NCBI RefSeq assembly: GCF_004122115.1
Contig: NZ_SBKP01000009.1
Location: forward strand, 79,087 to 143,086
DNA length: 64,000 nt
Origin: Sphingobium fluviale
GTDB lineage: Bacteria; Pseudomonadota; Alphaproteobacteria; Sphingomonadales; Sphingomonadaceae
Reading direction: 5' to 3'
The notes beneath the pieces were generated by a model. The model saw only the letters and a list, made by a program, of their open reading frames with translations. It had not been told where the DNA came from and did no database searches. Below, in pieces: positions 25,995-34,941 of this stretch (the first letter of the stretch is position 1; the number at the start of each line of letters is the position of its first letter). Position numbers and translations under genes: made by a program.

Positions 25995-27176
25995 ATGACC
26001 CTCGCCACGGCCCCTGATCGCGAAGAGAGCGTGAACGAACCGATATCGCAGACGTTGCTTGACGACATTACGCGCAGGCTGGCGGCGACTGCGGAGGATT
26101 ATGATCGCAGTTCGGAGTTTCCGCGTGCCAATTTCGATTATCTTGCTGCCCAGGGCTTGATCGGCCTGACTGTGGCGAGGCGTTATGGTGGTCGCGGCGC
26201 CGGTTACGCGGAAGCGATCAGGGTTTTGGGCGCTGTTGCCAAGGGCGAGCCTTCGACAGCCCTGATTCTTTTTATGACCTATGCTCACCATGCGCAGCCT
26301 GAGCGCCTTACGCGGTGGCCGCCACATTTGTATGAAAAGCTGGCGCGGGAAGCGGCCTGCGGCAGGGGGCTGATCGGCTTCTTCCGGGTTGAACCGGAGC
26401 TTGGCACGCCTGTGCGCGGCGGGATGCCCAAGACGATCGCGCGGAGAACGGCTGACGGCTGGTCGATCAGTGGAACGAAGATATACGCGACCGGTTCGAC
26501 GGGGCTCGACTGGTATGCAGTGTATGCGATGACTGATGAGGAAGAGCCGAGAACCGGGGTGTTCCTTGTCGGAAGCGATCGTCCTGGTATTTCGATCGAG
26601 CCAGAGTGGGACCATTTCGGGATGCGTGCGACGGTGAGCCACCGGGTTGTCTTCGATGAGACGCAGATCCCGCTTGATCATGCGGTTGACGTGCGCAAAC
26701 CGAACGAGTGGGTATTCGGTGTTGATGACAAGTCGCTCGCGGTTTGGAACTCGCTAGCGATCTCGACCATCTATGATGGCGTTGCCCAAGCTGCGCGCGA
26801 CTGGCTATGCACATATCTCAAGGAGCGCGTGCCTACCAATCTGGGTGCCTCACTGGCCACGCTACCGCGTGTGCAGGAGAAGTTTGGCGAGATCGAGGCG
26901 CTGTTGCAGGTCAACCGTACGCTTCTTGAGACTGCCGCGCAGAAGGCGGACAATGGCGAGGCACTGTCGCTCGTCTTTCTCAACATCGTCAAATATACTG
27001 CCACGTCCAACGCAATCCGGGCAGTCCAGATCGGCCTAGAGTTGACAGGCAACCCTGGTCTCACGCGCAAGAACCCGCTGGAGCGCCACTATCGTGACGT
27101 TATGTGCAGCCGTATTCACAGCCCGCAGGATGACACGATTCTGGTTGGCGCAGGGCGAGCAGGGTTCGGGCTGTGA
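25995..27176 (+). CDS. Acyl-CoA dehydrogenase-like flavoprotein (SfnB/DszC or desulfinase type)
   Basis: A 393-residue protein with the three domains of the acyl-CoA dehydrogenase fold: helical N-terminal, beta-barrel (WSISGTKIYATGSTG) and helical C-terminal (NPLERHYRDVMCSRIHSPQDD). Where acyl-CoA dehydrogenases have the catalytic Glu (in YEGT), it reads IHSPQDDTIL. That change is seen in flavin monooxygenases such as SfnB and DszC that act on organosulfur compounds; 3-sulfinopropionyl-CoA desulfinase also belongs to this fold. Either role would fit next to a thiol dioxygenase. ATG 25995 follows GGAG. The next gene starts inside its stop (GTGA). Confidence 0.8.
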   Translation: MTLATAPDREESVNEPISQTLLDDITRRLAATAEDYDRSSEFPRANFDYLAAQGLIGLTVARRYGGRGAGYAEAIRVLGAVAKGEPSTALILFMTYAHHAQPERLTRWPPHLYEKLAREAACGRGLIGFFRVEPELGTPVRGGMPKTIARRTADGWSISGTKIYATGSTGLDWYAVYAMTDEEEPRTGVFLVGSDRPGISIEPEWDHFGMRATVSHRVVFDETQIPLDHAVDVRKPNEWVFGVDDKSLAVWNSLAISTIYDGVAQAARDWLCTYLKERVPTNLGASLATLPRVQEKFGEIEALLQVNRTLLETAAQKADNGEALSLVFLNIVKYTATSNAIRAVQIGLELTGNPGLTRKNPLERHYRDVMCSRIHSPQDDTILVGAGRAGFGL

Positions 27177-28123
27177 GCAGCGCACTCGTCATCGCCAGCC
27201 AGATGACGGAGAGCTTCAATGCGGGGTTACGCATGAAGGTTGATGCGACCGTGATCGCGGCGCCAGAGGAGTGTCCCTGGGTGGCTGCGAACGATGCTGA
27301 CATCATGCTTGTGCGCCCGACTTCGGCGTGGACCGACAATCGCGATCTGGCTCGACCTGCCGCTTGGCCGGGCCGGCTCAAATGGGTCTATAGTGGCACC
27401 ACGGGCATTGATTTCTACCCGCGCTGGTTGCTGGATGCGCCGGTCGTCACCTGTGGGCGGGGGATCGCATCCGATCAGATTGCAGATTATGTGATGGCAG
27501 CCATCTATCTCCAGGCCAAGGATCTGGAGGCGGTACGCGTTCATGCTCCCTCACAGTGGAAGACACGACCGCTTGGACGGATGGCAGGCAGCACGGTGGG
27601 CCTTTTAGGATTTGGTGCGATCGGCACGGCTGTGGCGCGGCGGGCGCTTGCTGCGGGCGTCCGCGTGACGGCGGTCCGCCGCCGTAAGTTGCCCAGCCCG
27701 GTTGACGGGGTTGAATTGTTAGATCAACTCGAAGATGTCGTTGCCTCGGCTGATCACCTGGTGCTGGCGCTGCCGGCGACGGATTCCACGCGGCTCGTTA
27801 TTGATGCGGCCATGCTTGGCTATGCTCGGCCGGGCGCGCACCTTATCAATGTTGGGCGTGGGGCAGTGTTGGATCATGAGGCTCTGATCGATGCGCTTGA
27901 TGCCGGTCGGCTCGGCTTCGCCACGTTGGATGTGACCGAGCCTGAGCCACTACCGGAGGGTCATCGGTTGTGGACGCATGATCGAGTGCGGCTGACGCCC
28001 CATGTCTCGGCTAACCATACGGATGTGCATGCAGTCCTCCTTGAGAGGGTTGCGGCCAATATCGACCGCTTTGTGCGGGGTGAGGCACTTGTTGATATAG
28101 TCGACAAGATTGCCGGCTATTGA
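27173..28123 (+). CDS. D-2-hydroxyacid dehydrogenase family protein
   Basis: A 316-residue NAD(P)-dependent oxidoreductase. It has the Rossmann motif LLGFGAIGTAVA, the catalytic Arg in NVGRGAVLD, Glu in DVTEPEPLPEGH and His in RLTPHVSAN. These interconvert 2-oxo and 2-hydroxy acids (GhrA/GhrB-like or phosphoglycerate dehydrogenase-like). The N-terminal half is diverged, so the substrate is open; a mercapto- or hydroxy-carboxylate would suit the cluster. GTG start at 27173 overlaps the previous stop as GTGA, showing tight coupling. Confidence 0.86.
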   Translation: MSSALVIASQMTESFNAGLRMKVDATVIAAPEECPWVAANDADIMLVRPTSAWTDNRDLARPAAWPGRLKWVYSGTTGIDFYPRWLLDAPVVTCGRGIASDQIADYVMAAIYLQAKDLEAVRVHAPSQWKTRPLGRMAGSTVGLLGFGAIGTAVARRALAAGVRVTAVRRRKLPSPVDGVELLDQLEDVVASADHLVLALPATDSTRLVIDAAMLGYARPGAHLINVGRGAVLDHEALIDALDAGRLGFATLDVTEPEPLPEGHRLWTHDRVRLTPHVSANHTDVHAVLLERVAANIDRFVRGEALVDIVDKIAGY

Positions 28124-28144
28124 TCCTGTAGGAAGGAAGCGCTT

Positions 28145-28927
28145 ATGAACCAGATAGACCCCGCCAGCAAACATGTCTGGCATCAGCAGGAGGGGGCTCC
28201 GCGCTCAATCGAGGAGGAACGCACGTACCGCAAGCGCAGGCTGGCGGCCTCCTATCGAATTTTCGCGCAGCGTGGTCTCGACCTCGGTCTGGCCGGTCAT
28301 ATTACCGTGCGCGATCCTGAATATGCAGATCGCTTCTGGGTTGCGCCGCTCGGCCCGTGGTTTGGCCATATCCGTGTGTCCGATTTGGTGATGGTCGACC
28401 ATGATGGCACAATCGTTTACGGCAAGGGACCAATCAATCAGGCAGGCTTTGCCATCCATTCGGTGTTGCACGCGGCGCGTGCAGATGTCGTTGCTGCTGC
28501 GCACTCCCATTCTATTTATGGCAAGGCTTGGTCTACGCTGGGCCGATTGCTTGATCCGATTACGCAGGATGCCTGCTTTTTCTATGAGCAGCATGCGTTG
28601 TATGAGACGTTTGGCGGTGTGGTACTGGATACCTCAGAGGGAGAGCGGATTGCCCAGGCGCTTGGTGACAAAAAGGCTGTGATTTTGCAAAACCACGGCA
28701 TATTGACGGTCGGGCAGAGCGTCGAGAATGCAGTGATGAGTTATATCATGTTGGAGAATTGCTGTGAGACGCAGTTGCTGGCTGAAGCCGCAGGAAACGT
28801 GAAATTGATCCCGCAAGAGGTTGCCCAGTACACATCAAACCAGATGAAACGCAGAGATGCAGCCGCGGCGGGCTTCCAGCCGTTCTGGGAGAGGATTTTG
28901 AGGGAGCAACCAGACTTTCTCGAATAG
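28145..28927 (+). CDS. Class II aldolase/adducin family protein
   Basis: A 260-residue metal-dependent enzyme. Zinc-site histidines are seen in AAAHSHSIYG and in ILQNHGILTVG; SVLHAARADV and LGLAGHITVRDP are also typical of the family. Members cleave phosphorylated sugars or decarboxylate/aldol-cleave hydroxy acids (4-hydroxy-2-oxo acid type). It follows the dehydrogenase by 21 bases with a GGAAGG ribosome site, so the three genes from 25995 form one transcript. The acyl chain or hydroxy acid it acts on is not known. Confidence 0.85.
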   Translation: MNQIDPASKHVWHQQEGAPRSIEEERTYRKRRLAASYRIFAQRGLDLGLAGHITVRDPEYADRFWVAPLGPWFGHIRVSDLVMVDHDGTIVYGKGPINQAGFAIHSVLHAARADVVAAAHSHSIYGKAWSTLGRLLDPITQDACFFYEQHALYETFGGVVLDTSEGERIAQALGDKKAVILQNHGILTVGQSVENAVMSYIMLENCCETQLLAEAAGNVKLIPQEVAQYTSNQMKRRDAAAAGFQPFWERILREQPDFLE

Positions 28928-28997
28928 TTAGGATCAGACCCAGGCGGCGTTGACAAAAGGGATTTACAAGCAAGAGCCTGCACGGACAGTCAAGGAC

Positions 28998-29245
28998 GCG
29001 CTCTCAGCTTCCTCCTGACCGGTAGCAAGGCTTTCCGACTACACCGTGGCTGATGACCTGATGGTGCTGTCGCTGCCAAAACCCAATGGGCTGCCCGCCG
29101 ACAAGGGCTATGACGGTGCCGCTTCCGCGAAAACCTGCTGTGGCGCGGCATCCCTCCGGTTATCCCGCCCCGCTCCAGATGACAGTCCCAGATGACACGA
29201 TGAATTGCTTTGAACGCTGCCGCCATGCGGAGCTTCAAAGAATAG
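28998..29245 (+). pseudogene. Relic of an IS5-family transposase
   Basis: Read in pieces, this gives ALSFLLTGSKAF, then YTVADDLMVLSLPKPNGLPA with DKGYDGA, then ENLLWRGIPPVIPPRSR, the order found in IS5-type (IS427-like) transposases. The frame breaks around 29130 (one base lost in GCTTCCGCGAAAAC) and again near 29170, and the N-terminal half is missing. The rest of 28928-29450 shows no gene; 29270-29440 is AT-rich. Confidence 0.72.
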
Positions 29246-29450
29246 TGTGACCTTACAGGCCACGCTTCCTAAGCGAGCGGACTATGTACTTGGCAAGAAA
29301 TGTGAACAAAGAACTCTCTCAATATCCATATTTAGAGGAGTTTTCGATCTGATCGAATCAGATCGACTGCTCTCATTCTTTGTTTTATCGTGATTTCTCA
29401 ATCGTCAGATGATACCATTTGACTGAAAATCGTTCTAAGCGGCGGCTGCG

Positions 29451-29747
29451 TCAGTAACTCACCAACGTCTGTGTGTGCAAAAGCCGCGGTGCCTCAGCAA
29501 AATACTCGCCGACATTTGCGCGCCAGGCCGTGTACTGCGGGGAGTTTCGGAACATGTCCATGTGATGGGCAACTGACTCCCATTGTATTAAAAGCATGAC
29601 TGTCGATGGGTGCTCTATGACACGATGCACCTCAAAGGCGATGAAGCCTGGCGATTCCTCGAATAACGACCGGGATCTCTCAACCCCAGCCACGAATTGC
29701 TCAACCATGCCTGCCTTCAATGGAATTTCAACAACCTCTGTAATCAC
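29451..29747 (-). CDS. Antibiotic biosynthesis monooxygenase (ABM) domain protein
   Basis: A 98-residue single-domain ferredoxin-like protein (ITEVVEIPLKAGMVEQFVAGVE, PGFIAFEVHRVIEHPSTVMLL cut here). ABM proteins oxidise quinol-like or other compounds without cofactors, degrade haem, or only bind ligands. The start overlaps the MFS transporter stop by ATGA, so both are translated together. It is tempting to see a catabolic helper, but no catalytic residue can be named. Confidence 0.75.
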   Translation of the reverse strand: MITEVVEIPLKAGMVEQFVAGVERSRSLFEESPGFIAFEVHRVIEHPSTVMLLIQWESVAHHMDMFRNSPQYTAWRANVGEYFAEAPRLLHTQTLVSY

Positions 29748-30985
29748 GCCGCCTCATCCTTTTTCGATAATCGAAACACCGTCTGACCTTCAGCCAACGC
29801 AGCCATAAAAACAACTAGCCCGCCAACCATGCCTACTGTAGCCACTGCTAGCCAGCCTGCATGGTAGTAAATGGTTACACCGAAGGCCGATCCGATAGCG
29901 CCACAAAGAAATATGACTGTCATGTAGACAGCATTGATCCGGCCCCGCACTTCCGGTGGCACCTCCAAAACAACTATTCTGCTCAAAACCTGAGAGACCT
30001 GTATTGAGCCATCTATAACCAGTGAGGTTGCGGCTAGCCACAAAGCCATCAGGGCAATCCCGAAAGGAGCGCCGAACTGCACTGAAAGGGCGGAACAAAG
30101 GAAGGCACCGGAAACACACAAGGCGGCAACAATTGTTCCAGTCCGTATGGCCCCCCGTTCCGCTATGCGTCCGGCAAGCGGTGCAGCAAGGACACCACCA
30201 GCCCCAACCAAGGCGAAAAGTCCGATCGCTGGTTTGCCAAAACCGAAATGCTCGGCCAGCAAAATTGGAAAGGTTGCCCAGAACATGGTGAAGCATCCGA
30301 ACAGCACGGCCTGATACATAGTCCTTCGCCAAACGGGCGTTTCCGCCACAAAAAGAGCAAACATCGAAACGATCGTGCGCCAATAGGCAATGCGGACTTG
30401 CGGCTGGCGGGGAGGCATTATCCACCACAACGCCACACCAAGCACTGCAGTCGCAGCGGCGGATAAAATATAGACCGAACGCCAGCCCCATGCAGCCGCA
30501 GCAAACAGAGCAAAAGGCCTAGCGAACATGACAGAGGCAAGGATGCCTGACATCACGCTGCCCATGACCCGGCCCAGGCGGGCTTTCGGGATCATCAATG
30601 ATAGATAAGGGATCAGCACCTGTGCACCGCTTGAAAAAATACCGATCACGAGGGCGCAAAATAGAAAGGTGAGTGCAGAACTGGCGCATGCAACGCCGAC
30701 AATGCCAATCAGCGTCAGGACGATGCATGTGAGCACCAGCCTACGGTTTTCTATGATGTCTACGAGTGGCACGAGCAAAAAAAGGCCCATACCATAGCCG
30801 AGTTGGCTCGCTCCCACTACAGCTCCAGCATACTGTGGGTGTATGTGGATATCCGCCGCAATCGTTGTCAACAGAGGTTGTGCATAATATAGGTTTGCAA
30901 CGAACAAAGCGGCGCTCGCGCCAGCAGCTATCAATAGCAAAGGTGAAGCGGCATTGTCCGATTTGCTGAGTGCCGTCTCTGTCAT
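29744..30985 (-). CDS. MFS transporter (AraJ/YbcL-like drug or metabolite carrier)
   Basis: A 413-residue carrier with about 12 transmembrane helices (first: LLIAAGASAALFVANLYYAQPLL). The signature between helices 2 and 3 is VVGASQLGYGMGLFLLVPLVD followed by ENRRL, and ARLGRVMGSVMSG marks helix 5. The sequence style is that of the 12-helix MFS exporters/importers annotated in bacteria without a known substrate. ATG 30985 follows GGGAAG; upstream codons are not family-like. It is divergent from the amidohydrolase and may move the substrate or a product across the inner membrane. Confidence 0.87.
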   Translation of the reverse strand: MTETALSKSDNAASPLLLIAAGASAALFVANLYYAQPLLTTIAADIHIHPQYAGAVVGASQLGYGMGLFLLVPLVDIIENRRLVLTCIVLTLIGIVGVACASSALTFLFCALVIGIFSSGAQVLIPYLSLMIPKARLGRVMGSVMSGILASVMFARPFALFAAAAWGWRSVYILSAAATAVLGVALWWIMPPRQPQVRIAYWRTIVSMFALFVAETPVWRRTMYQAVLFGCFTMFWATFPILLAEHFGFGKPAIGLFALVGAGGVLAAPLAGRIAERGAIRTGTIVAALCVSGAFLCSALSVQFGAPFGIALMALWLAATSLVIDGSIQVSQVLSRIVVLEVPPEVRGRINAVYMTVIFLCGAIGSAFGVTIYYHAGWLAVATVGMVGGLVVFMAALAEGQTVFRLSKKDEAA

Positions 30986-31240
30986 CAACTTCCCTGATTT
31001 ACGCCCGCAAGCGAGGGATGCCGATCCATATTTGCAACACATACGTTCCGGGCGATCACAAAAACTCGCAGGGGATACCTAGAATGTCACAATTGACATG
31101 CCGCCCCATCCATTTTCCAAGCAACTTTAATTCACAAACACAGATTGTGTCCAGCATCATTGAAAACGATTACCTGTTTAAAATGGCTCAGATTAGGCGT
31201 CCACAAATCACACAAATGCAGCCCACCTGGAGGGAAAACG
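30986..31240. promoter_or_regulatory. Divergent promoter region between MFS and amidohydrolase genes
   Basis: A 255-base non-coding region with genes leaving in both directions, so it must contain two promoters. No regulator gene lies in the acquired block, and no clear operator palindrome was found. Confidence 0.45.
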
Positions 31241-32482
31241 ATGACCTATGAACCTGCGATCACAAAGCCACAATCAGGCGATCCGGCAACATATGATCTT
31301 GTTATCCGCCGCGCACATGTCTTCGACGGTCACAAAGCGCTTAATGGACTATACGACATAGCTGTCATGGGTGGAGAAATAGCCGCGGTATCAGCAAGTC
31401 CAATCCACGGTGCCAAAGAGATCGATGCTGCCGAGGGCTGGGTGATGCCTGGCTTAATAGACTCACATATCCATTTCTACAACGTCTTCGCCGTGTCTGA
31501 CCCCGCATCGATGGACGCCTTCGAGGAAAACGAGCTGCCAGGTCGTCTGGACTCGTTCCTCCAATATGGGGTGACTACTATCAAATCAGTTGGTGATCCG
31601 ACTAGTGGCATTCTGGCGACACGAGCCAAAATAGCATCGGGACAGTTGCGTGGACCAAGGCTGCTGGCGACCGGTTGCGGCGTCACCGGGCGTGATGGAC
31701 ATCCTGCTGCCACCATCTTCAGCAAAAACCCGTGGGCACGGGCGCGGTTTGCGGGCGAGGTAGGCACTGTGCAGGAAATGCGTGACCTGATCCACTATCT
31801 GGCGGACATGAAGGTGGATGCGATCAAGATCCTATCCGAAGGCGCCTGCGCCTGCCATAGCGACGAAAAATATGTGTGGCAGATTCCGGGTTTCCTCGGC
31901 CCCTTCGAGCTGGAACGGCTTCCCCTCGATATGCTGCAAGCAGGCATAGAAACCGCGCATGAACGTGGCCTGCGGGCAACGGTTCACACAGCTCAACAGG
32001 ATGTCGCGCGTGAGGCGATCGAAGCCGGCGCCGATGCGCTGGAGCATGGTGTCATGAACGAACCGATCACCGACGACTCCCTAATCCAATTGATGATAGA
32101 CAGGGATGTCATGTTCGTGCCTACGCTTTATGCCCATGGCGAAGCCCATCCGGAACTTGTCGCCAATGTCAAGAAGGTCTCTGACGCCGGTGTCGGCATT
32201 GCGCTGGGCACAGACACTTTCGCGGGCAAGGGCATTTACGGGGAAAACACGTTGGCGGAAACCGAGTTGATGGTTGCGGCAGGGATGACGCCACTTCAGT
32301 CGCTTGTTGCCGGCACCAGCGCTGCCGCGAAGCAGTGCGAGCGCGCCGATCTCGGCGTGGTGGAACCGGGCAAACGTGCCGATCTATTGCTGCTGAGTGC
32401 TGATCCTACGGAGAACATCAGCAACGTACGCAAGCTCCGAAAGGTGATCCTGAACGGCGAGATTGTCGTCGAGAAGGATTGA
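31241..32482 (+). CDS. Amidohydrolase (imidazolonepropionase/prolidase-like)
   Basis: A 413-residue metal-dependent hydrolase. Metal and catalytic sites: HxH in [10 protein letters not shown], Lys in DAIKILSEG (usually carboxylated), His in ATVHTAQQ and LEHGVMN, and Asp in [11 protein letters not shown]. Relatives cleave cyclic amides such as imidazolones or dipeptides with proline. A Cys pair in [11 protein letters not shown] is unusual. ATG 31241 follows GGAGGG at six bases. The next gene, a CobW-type metallochaperone, begins two bases after its stop, suggesting metal delivery to this enzyme. Confidence 0.87.
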   Translation: MTYEPAITKPQSGDPATYDLVIRRAHVFDGHKALNGLYDIAVMGGEIAAVSASPIHGAKEIDAAEGWVMPGLIDSHIHFYNVFAVSDPASMDAFEENELPGRLDSFLQYGVTTIKSVGDPTSGILATRAKIASGQLRGPRLLATGCGVTGRDGHPAATIFSKNPWARARFAGEVGTVQEMRDLIHYLADMKVDAIKILSEGACACHSDEKYVWQIPGFLGPFELERLPLDMLQAGIETAHERGLRATVHTAQQDVAREAIEAGADALEHGVMNEPITDDSLIQLMIDRDVMFVPTLYAHGEAHPELVANVKKVSDAGVGIALGTDTFAGKGIYGENTLAETELMVAAGMTPLQSLVAGTSAAAKQCERADLGVVEPGKRADLLLLSADPTENISNVRKLRKVILNGEIVVEKD

Positions 32483-32484
32483 CC

Positions 32485-33483
32485 ATGGTTGATGCGCGCC
32501 TACCCGTTACGGTCCTCACCGGTTATCTCGGTGCCGGAAAGACGACACTGCTGAACCGCATCCTCTCAGAAAATCACGGTCGCCGCTATGCGGTGATTGT
32601 GAATGAATTCGGTGAACTCGGTGTCGACGGCGATTTGGTAGTCAATAGCGACGACCAGGTCTTGACTATGAACAATGGCTGCCTTTGCTGCACTGTTCGT
32701 GGCGACCTGATCCAAATCATCAATGATGTTCTCGATCGCGCGTCGGATCTTGACGGCATATTGATCGAAACCACTGGTCTCGCGCATCCGGCGCCGGTAG
32801 CCCAGACCTTCTTCATGGATAAGAGCATCTCCGCCCGCACACGTCTGGACGCCTTCGTGACAGTTGCGGATGCCAAGCACCTCAGCCAACAACTAGATAA
32901 TGCCATAGAGGCTCAAGCGCAGATCGCTTGCGCTGACCTGATCCTGCTGAACAAAATCGATCTGGTGGACCCGGATCAGCTAACCGCTTGTAAAAAGCGT
33001 ATCCGGGCGATCAACCCCGATGCGGAGATCCGTCATACGCTGCGGTCTGCTATTCCGGCCTCAGAAGTGTTGGATCGAAATGCATTCGACCTCGCATGCG
33101 GGAATATTAATCCTGAAAGACTGGTGGTTGACACACATCACCATCACCACGGACATCATCACAGTAATGGCGTTGGTAGCTTCAGTATGGAAGTTGACCG
33201 GCCGCTTAACCTTGAGCGGTTCCTCCCCTGGATCGAAAATCTGATAGCCAAATGTGGTGATGACCTGTTTCGTGTGAAAGGCGTTCTCGATTTCGAGGGT
33301 GAAAACCGCCGCTTTGTGTTTCAGGCTGTTCATCGCATCGCGGAGGGTGATTTCCTTGGCGAATGGTCTAGTAATCAACGCAAATCGAAACTGGTTTTCA
33401 TCGGGCGCAATCTTGATCGCGATCGCCTACGCAGAAACTTTGAAGCTTGCCAAACGAAACCTAAAGCTCTGATATCAGGCTAA
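32485..33483 (+). CDS. CobW/COG0523-type GTP-dependent metallochaperone
   Basis: A 332-residue G3E GTPase. Walker A is [10 protein letters not shown] (Gly13-Thr20), the metal site CxCC is Cys66-Leu-Cys68-Cys69 in [11 protein letters not shown], and the guanine site is LLNKIDLVD. Before the C-terminal CobW domain is a His-rich loop (His218-222 and 224-226). Family members hand Zn, Co or Fe to client enzymes. Coupling to the amidohydrolase marks that enzyme as the likely client; the iron dioxygenase is a less direct option. ATG 32485 follows GAGAAGGA. Confidence 0.9.
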   Translation: MVDARLPVTVLTGYLGAGKTTLLNRILSENHGRRYAVIVNEFGELGVDGDLVVNSDDQVLTMNNGCLCCTVRGDLIQIINDVLDRASDLDGILIETTGLAHPAPVAQTFFMDKSISARTRLDAFVTVADAKHLSQQLDNAIEAQAQIACADLILLNKIDLVDPDQLTACKKRIRAINPDAEIRHTLRSAIPASEVLDRNAFDLACGNINPERLVVDTHHHHHGHHHSNGVGSFSMEVDRPLNLERFLPWIENLIAKCGDDLFRVKGVLDFEGENRRFVFQAVHRIAEGDFLGEWSSNQRKSKLVFIGRNLDRDRLRRNFEACQTKPKALISG

Positions 33484-33630
33484 GTGTTCAGTCCCGGCAT
33501 TTTATGGTGCATTATTCATGCGGGAAAGGAAGGATGCACTATGGGGCAGGATCTATGCGGGAGGGCTGGGACGACTGAGGCAGTTGGTTGAGCGATACCG
33601 CACAGTCAAGAGAGCCTGAGTTGCCCGGAG

Positions 33631-33793
33631 GCGATCGACTGGACCAGCAAGCTCGCCTTTGTCGAACTGCACGTGCAACCTGAAGACGCTGCGCGGCCTC
33701 ACGTCATACGAATACATCCGCAAAGGCTCTGCAAACCAACCTCAATGCCTCACCCTAAGCCCGAACTATCAAATGAGGGGACTATACAAATAG
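33631..33793 (+). pseudogene. Relic of an IS481-family transposase
   Basis: Two fragments in different frames: AIDWTSKLAFVELH (33631-33672), part of the integrase core, and NLKTLRGLTSYEYIRKG with LTLSPNYQMRGLYK to the stop at 33793, the C-terminal end. The stretch between them is deleted. The rest of 33484-33630 has no gene I recognise. This relic marks the right edge of the acquired block. Confidence 0.72.
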
Positions 33794-33800
33794 AGCGATG

Positions 33801-34874
33801 CTAACGTCGAAAGATTTTCCGCAAGGCTGCCTCGGCCTCCAGCCGCCAGTCGGGCCGCTCCAGCGCCCACCAGTTCAGCTCTTCCGCGCCGGTAGACAGG
33901 CTGTGCTTGTAGCGGTCCTTGCCCGCGAGGAAGGAGTAGAGCTTTAGGTCGCGTGCGGCATAATGCGCCACGGCGGCAGCATGGCACATCAGGCCGGGCT
34001 TGGATTTGGCGGTGCGCGGCTGGGCGAAGGCGGACTGATAGTTCATCGCCCGGCCCGCCCACACGAAATTGAGCAGATAGCCGACGGGTGTTTCTCCGCT
34101 GGAGACTCTGAGCAGCTCGACAGTGCCGTCTGTTAATCCGGCGCGGGTAATCCGGCTCGCGAAATCGCGAAAAAAGGCACTGTCCCACGCATTGTCGGTG
34201 TGGCGGCCCGCGTTCATCACGCGCATATCCTCCAGCCAGAGGTCGAGCGTTGCCAGATTCGTCGCGCTTTCGATCGCCAGTTCTGCCGGCTCATCTTTCA
34301 GCGAGCGCTTTATCTGCCCGCGTGTGTTGGCGCTCAGCAGAGAGAGATAGTCCCCGCCGGCTTCGCGCACGGCCTTGAGGTCTGCATTATAAGCGGGCGA
34401 GGCATCGCGGATCACGCGGCGGCGCACACCCGGCACCTCGGTCAGCATGGAACCAAAGCCAAGGCCGGAAAGATGGAGCACCCTCCAGTCGTCCCGTTCG
34501 GCCATCGCTTCGCAAAAGGCATGAACGCACAGCGGCAGCGTATCCTTAGTACATAAAATGCCATTATACTCGATGAAGGGGCGGTCGGCATCGATATCGC
34601 CCGCCTCGTTGAGCCACAGCGCGGGCACGGAGCCGAGCAGGCGCTTCGCCTGTCCCTCGCCGATCAGGGCCAGCCCCTCGTCACGCATCTCGTCGCCTAT
34701 AACGAGCAGTTGCGGCAACGAGACTCCTTGTTCGTACATCGCGCCGAGCCAGCTTCCCATCCATGTCCAGCGCAAAAAGAAGGAGGGGGGCTGAGCCTCC
34801 TGTTCCAGCGCATGCCAGCGCGCGCCCAGTGTGGGCAGGTCTGTGATATCCTCGAAACGGGCAGTAAGATGCAT
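33801..34874 (-). CDS. GNAT/FemAB-like acetyltransferase domain protein
   Basis: A 357-residue protein with the arrangement of the CelD/BioF2 and FemAB-like acyltransferases: an N-terminal block (LGARWHALEQEAQPPSFFLRW cut short), a central GDYLSLLSANTRGQIKRS and a C-terminal GNAT fold (GYLLNFVWAGRAMNYQSAF, SFLAGKDRYKHSLS). Such proteins add acyl or aminoacyl groups in envelope or polysaccharide work; the substrate is unknown. ATG 34874 gives a family-like start. It is divergent from ung with 67 bases between, and is the first core gene after the acquired block. Confidence 0.78.
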   Translation of the reverse strand: MHLTARFEDITDLPTLGARWHALEQEAQPPSFFLRWTWMGSWLGAMYEQGVSLPQLLVIGDEMRDEGLALIGEGQAKRLLGSVPALWLNEAGDIDADRPFIEYNGILCTKDTLPLCVHAFCEAMAERDDWRVLHLSGLGFGSMLTEVPGVRRRVIRDASPAYNADLKAVREAGGDYLSLLSANTRGQIKRSLKDEPAELAIESATNLATLDLWLEDMRVMNAGRHTDNAWDSAFFRDFASRITRAGLTDGTVELLRVSSGETPVGYLLNFVWAGRAMNYQSAFAQPRTAKSKPGLMCHAAAVAHYAARDLKLYSFLAGKDRYKHSLSTGAEELNWWALERPDWRLEAEAALRKIFRR

Positions 34875-34941
34875 GATATTCAGCCTTAACAATGCCGGAC
34901 GAAGCTTTGCATGATCGCAGATATTCCTTAACATAGCTCTG

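Noticed and set aside
33136..33162. Run of His codons in the CobW-type gene as a possible His-tag/vector trace
   Set aside because: It lies inside an intact CobW protein where His-rich loops are usual, and the His codons are interrupted by Gly.
16649..33793. The acquired block as a simple composite transposon
   Set aside because: The left end has IS3/IS110 and the right end an IS481 relic; the flanking elements do not match, and no shared duplication is visible.
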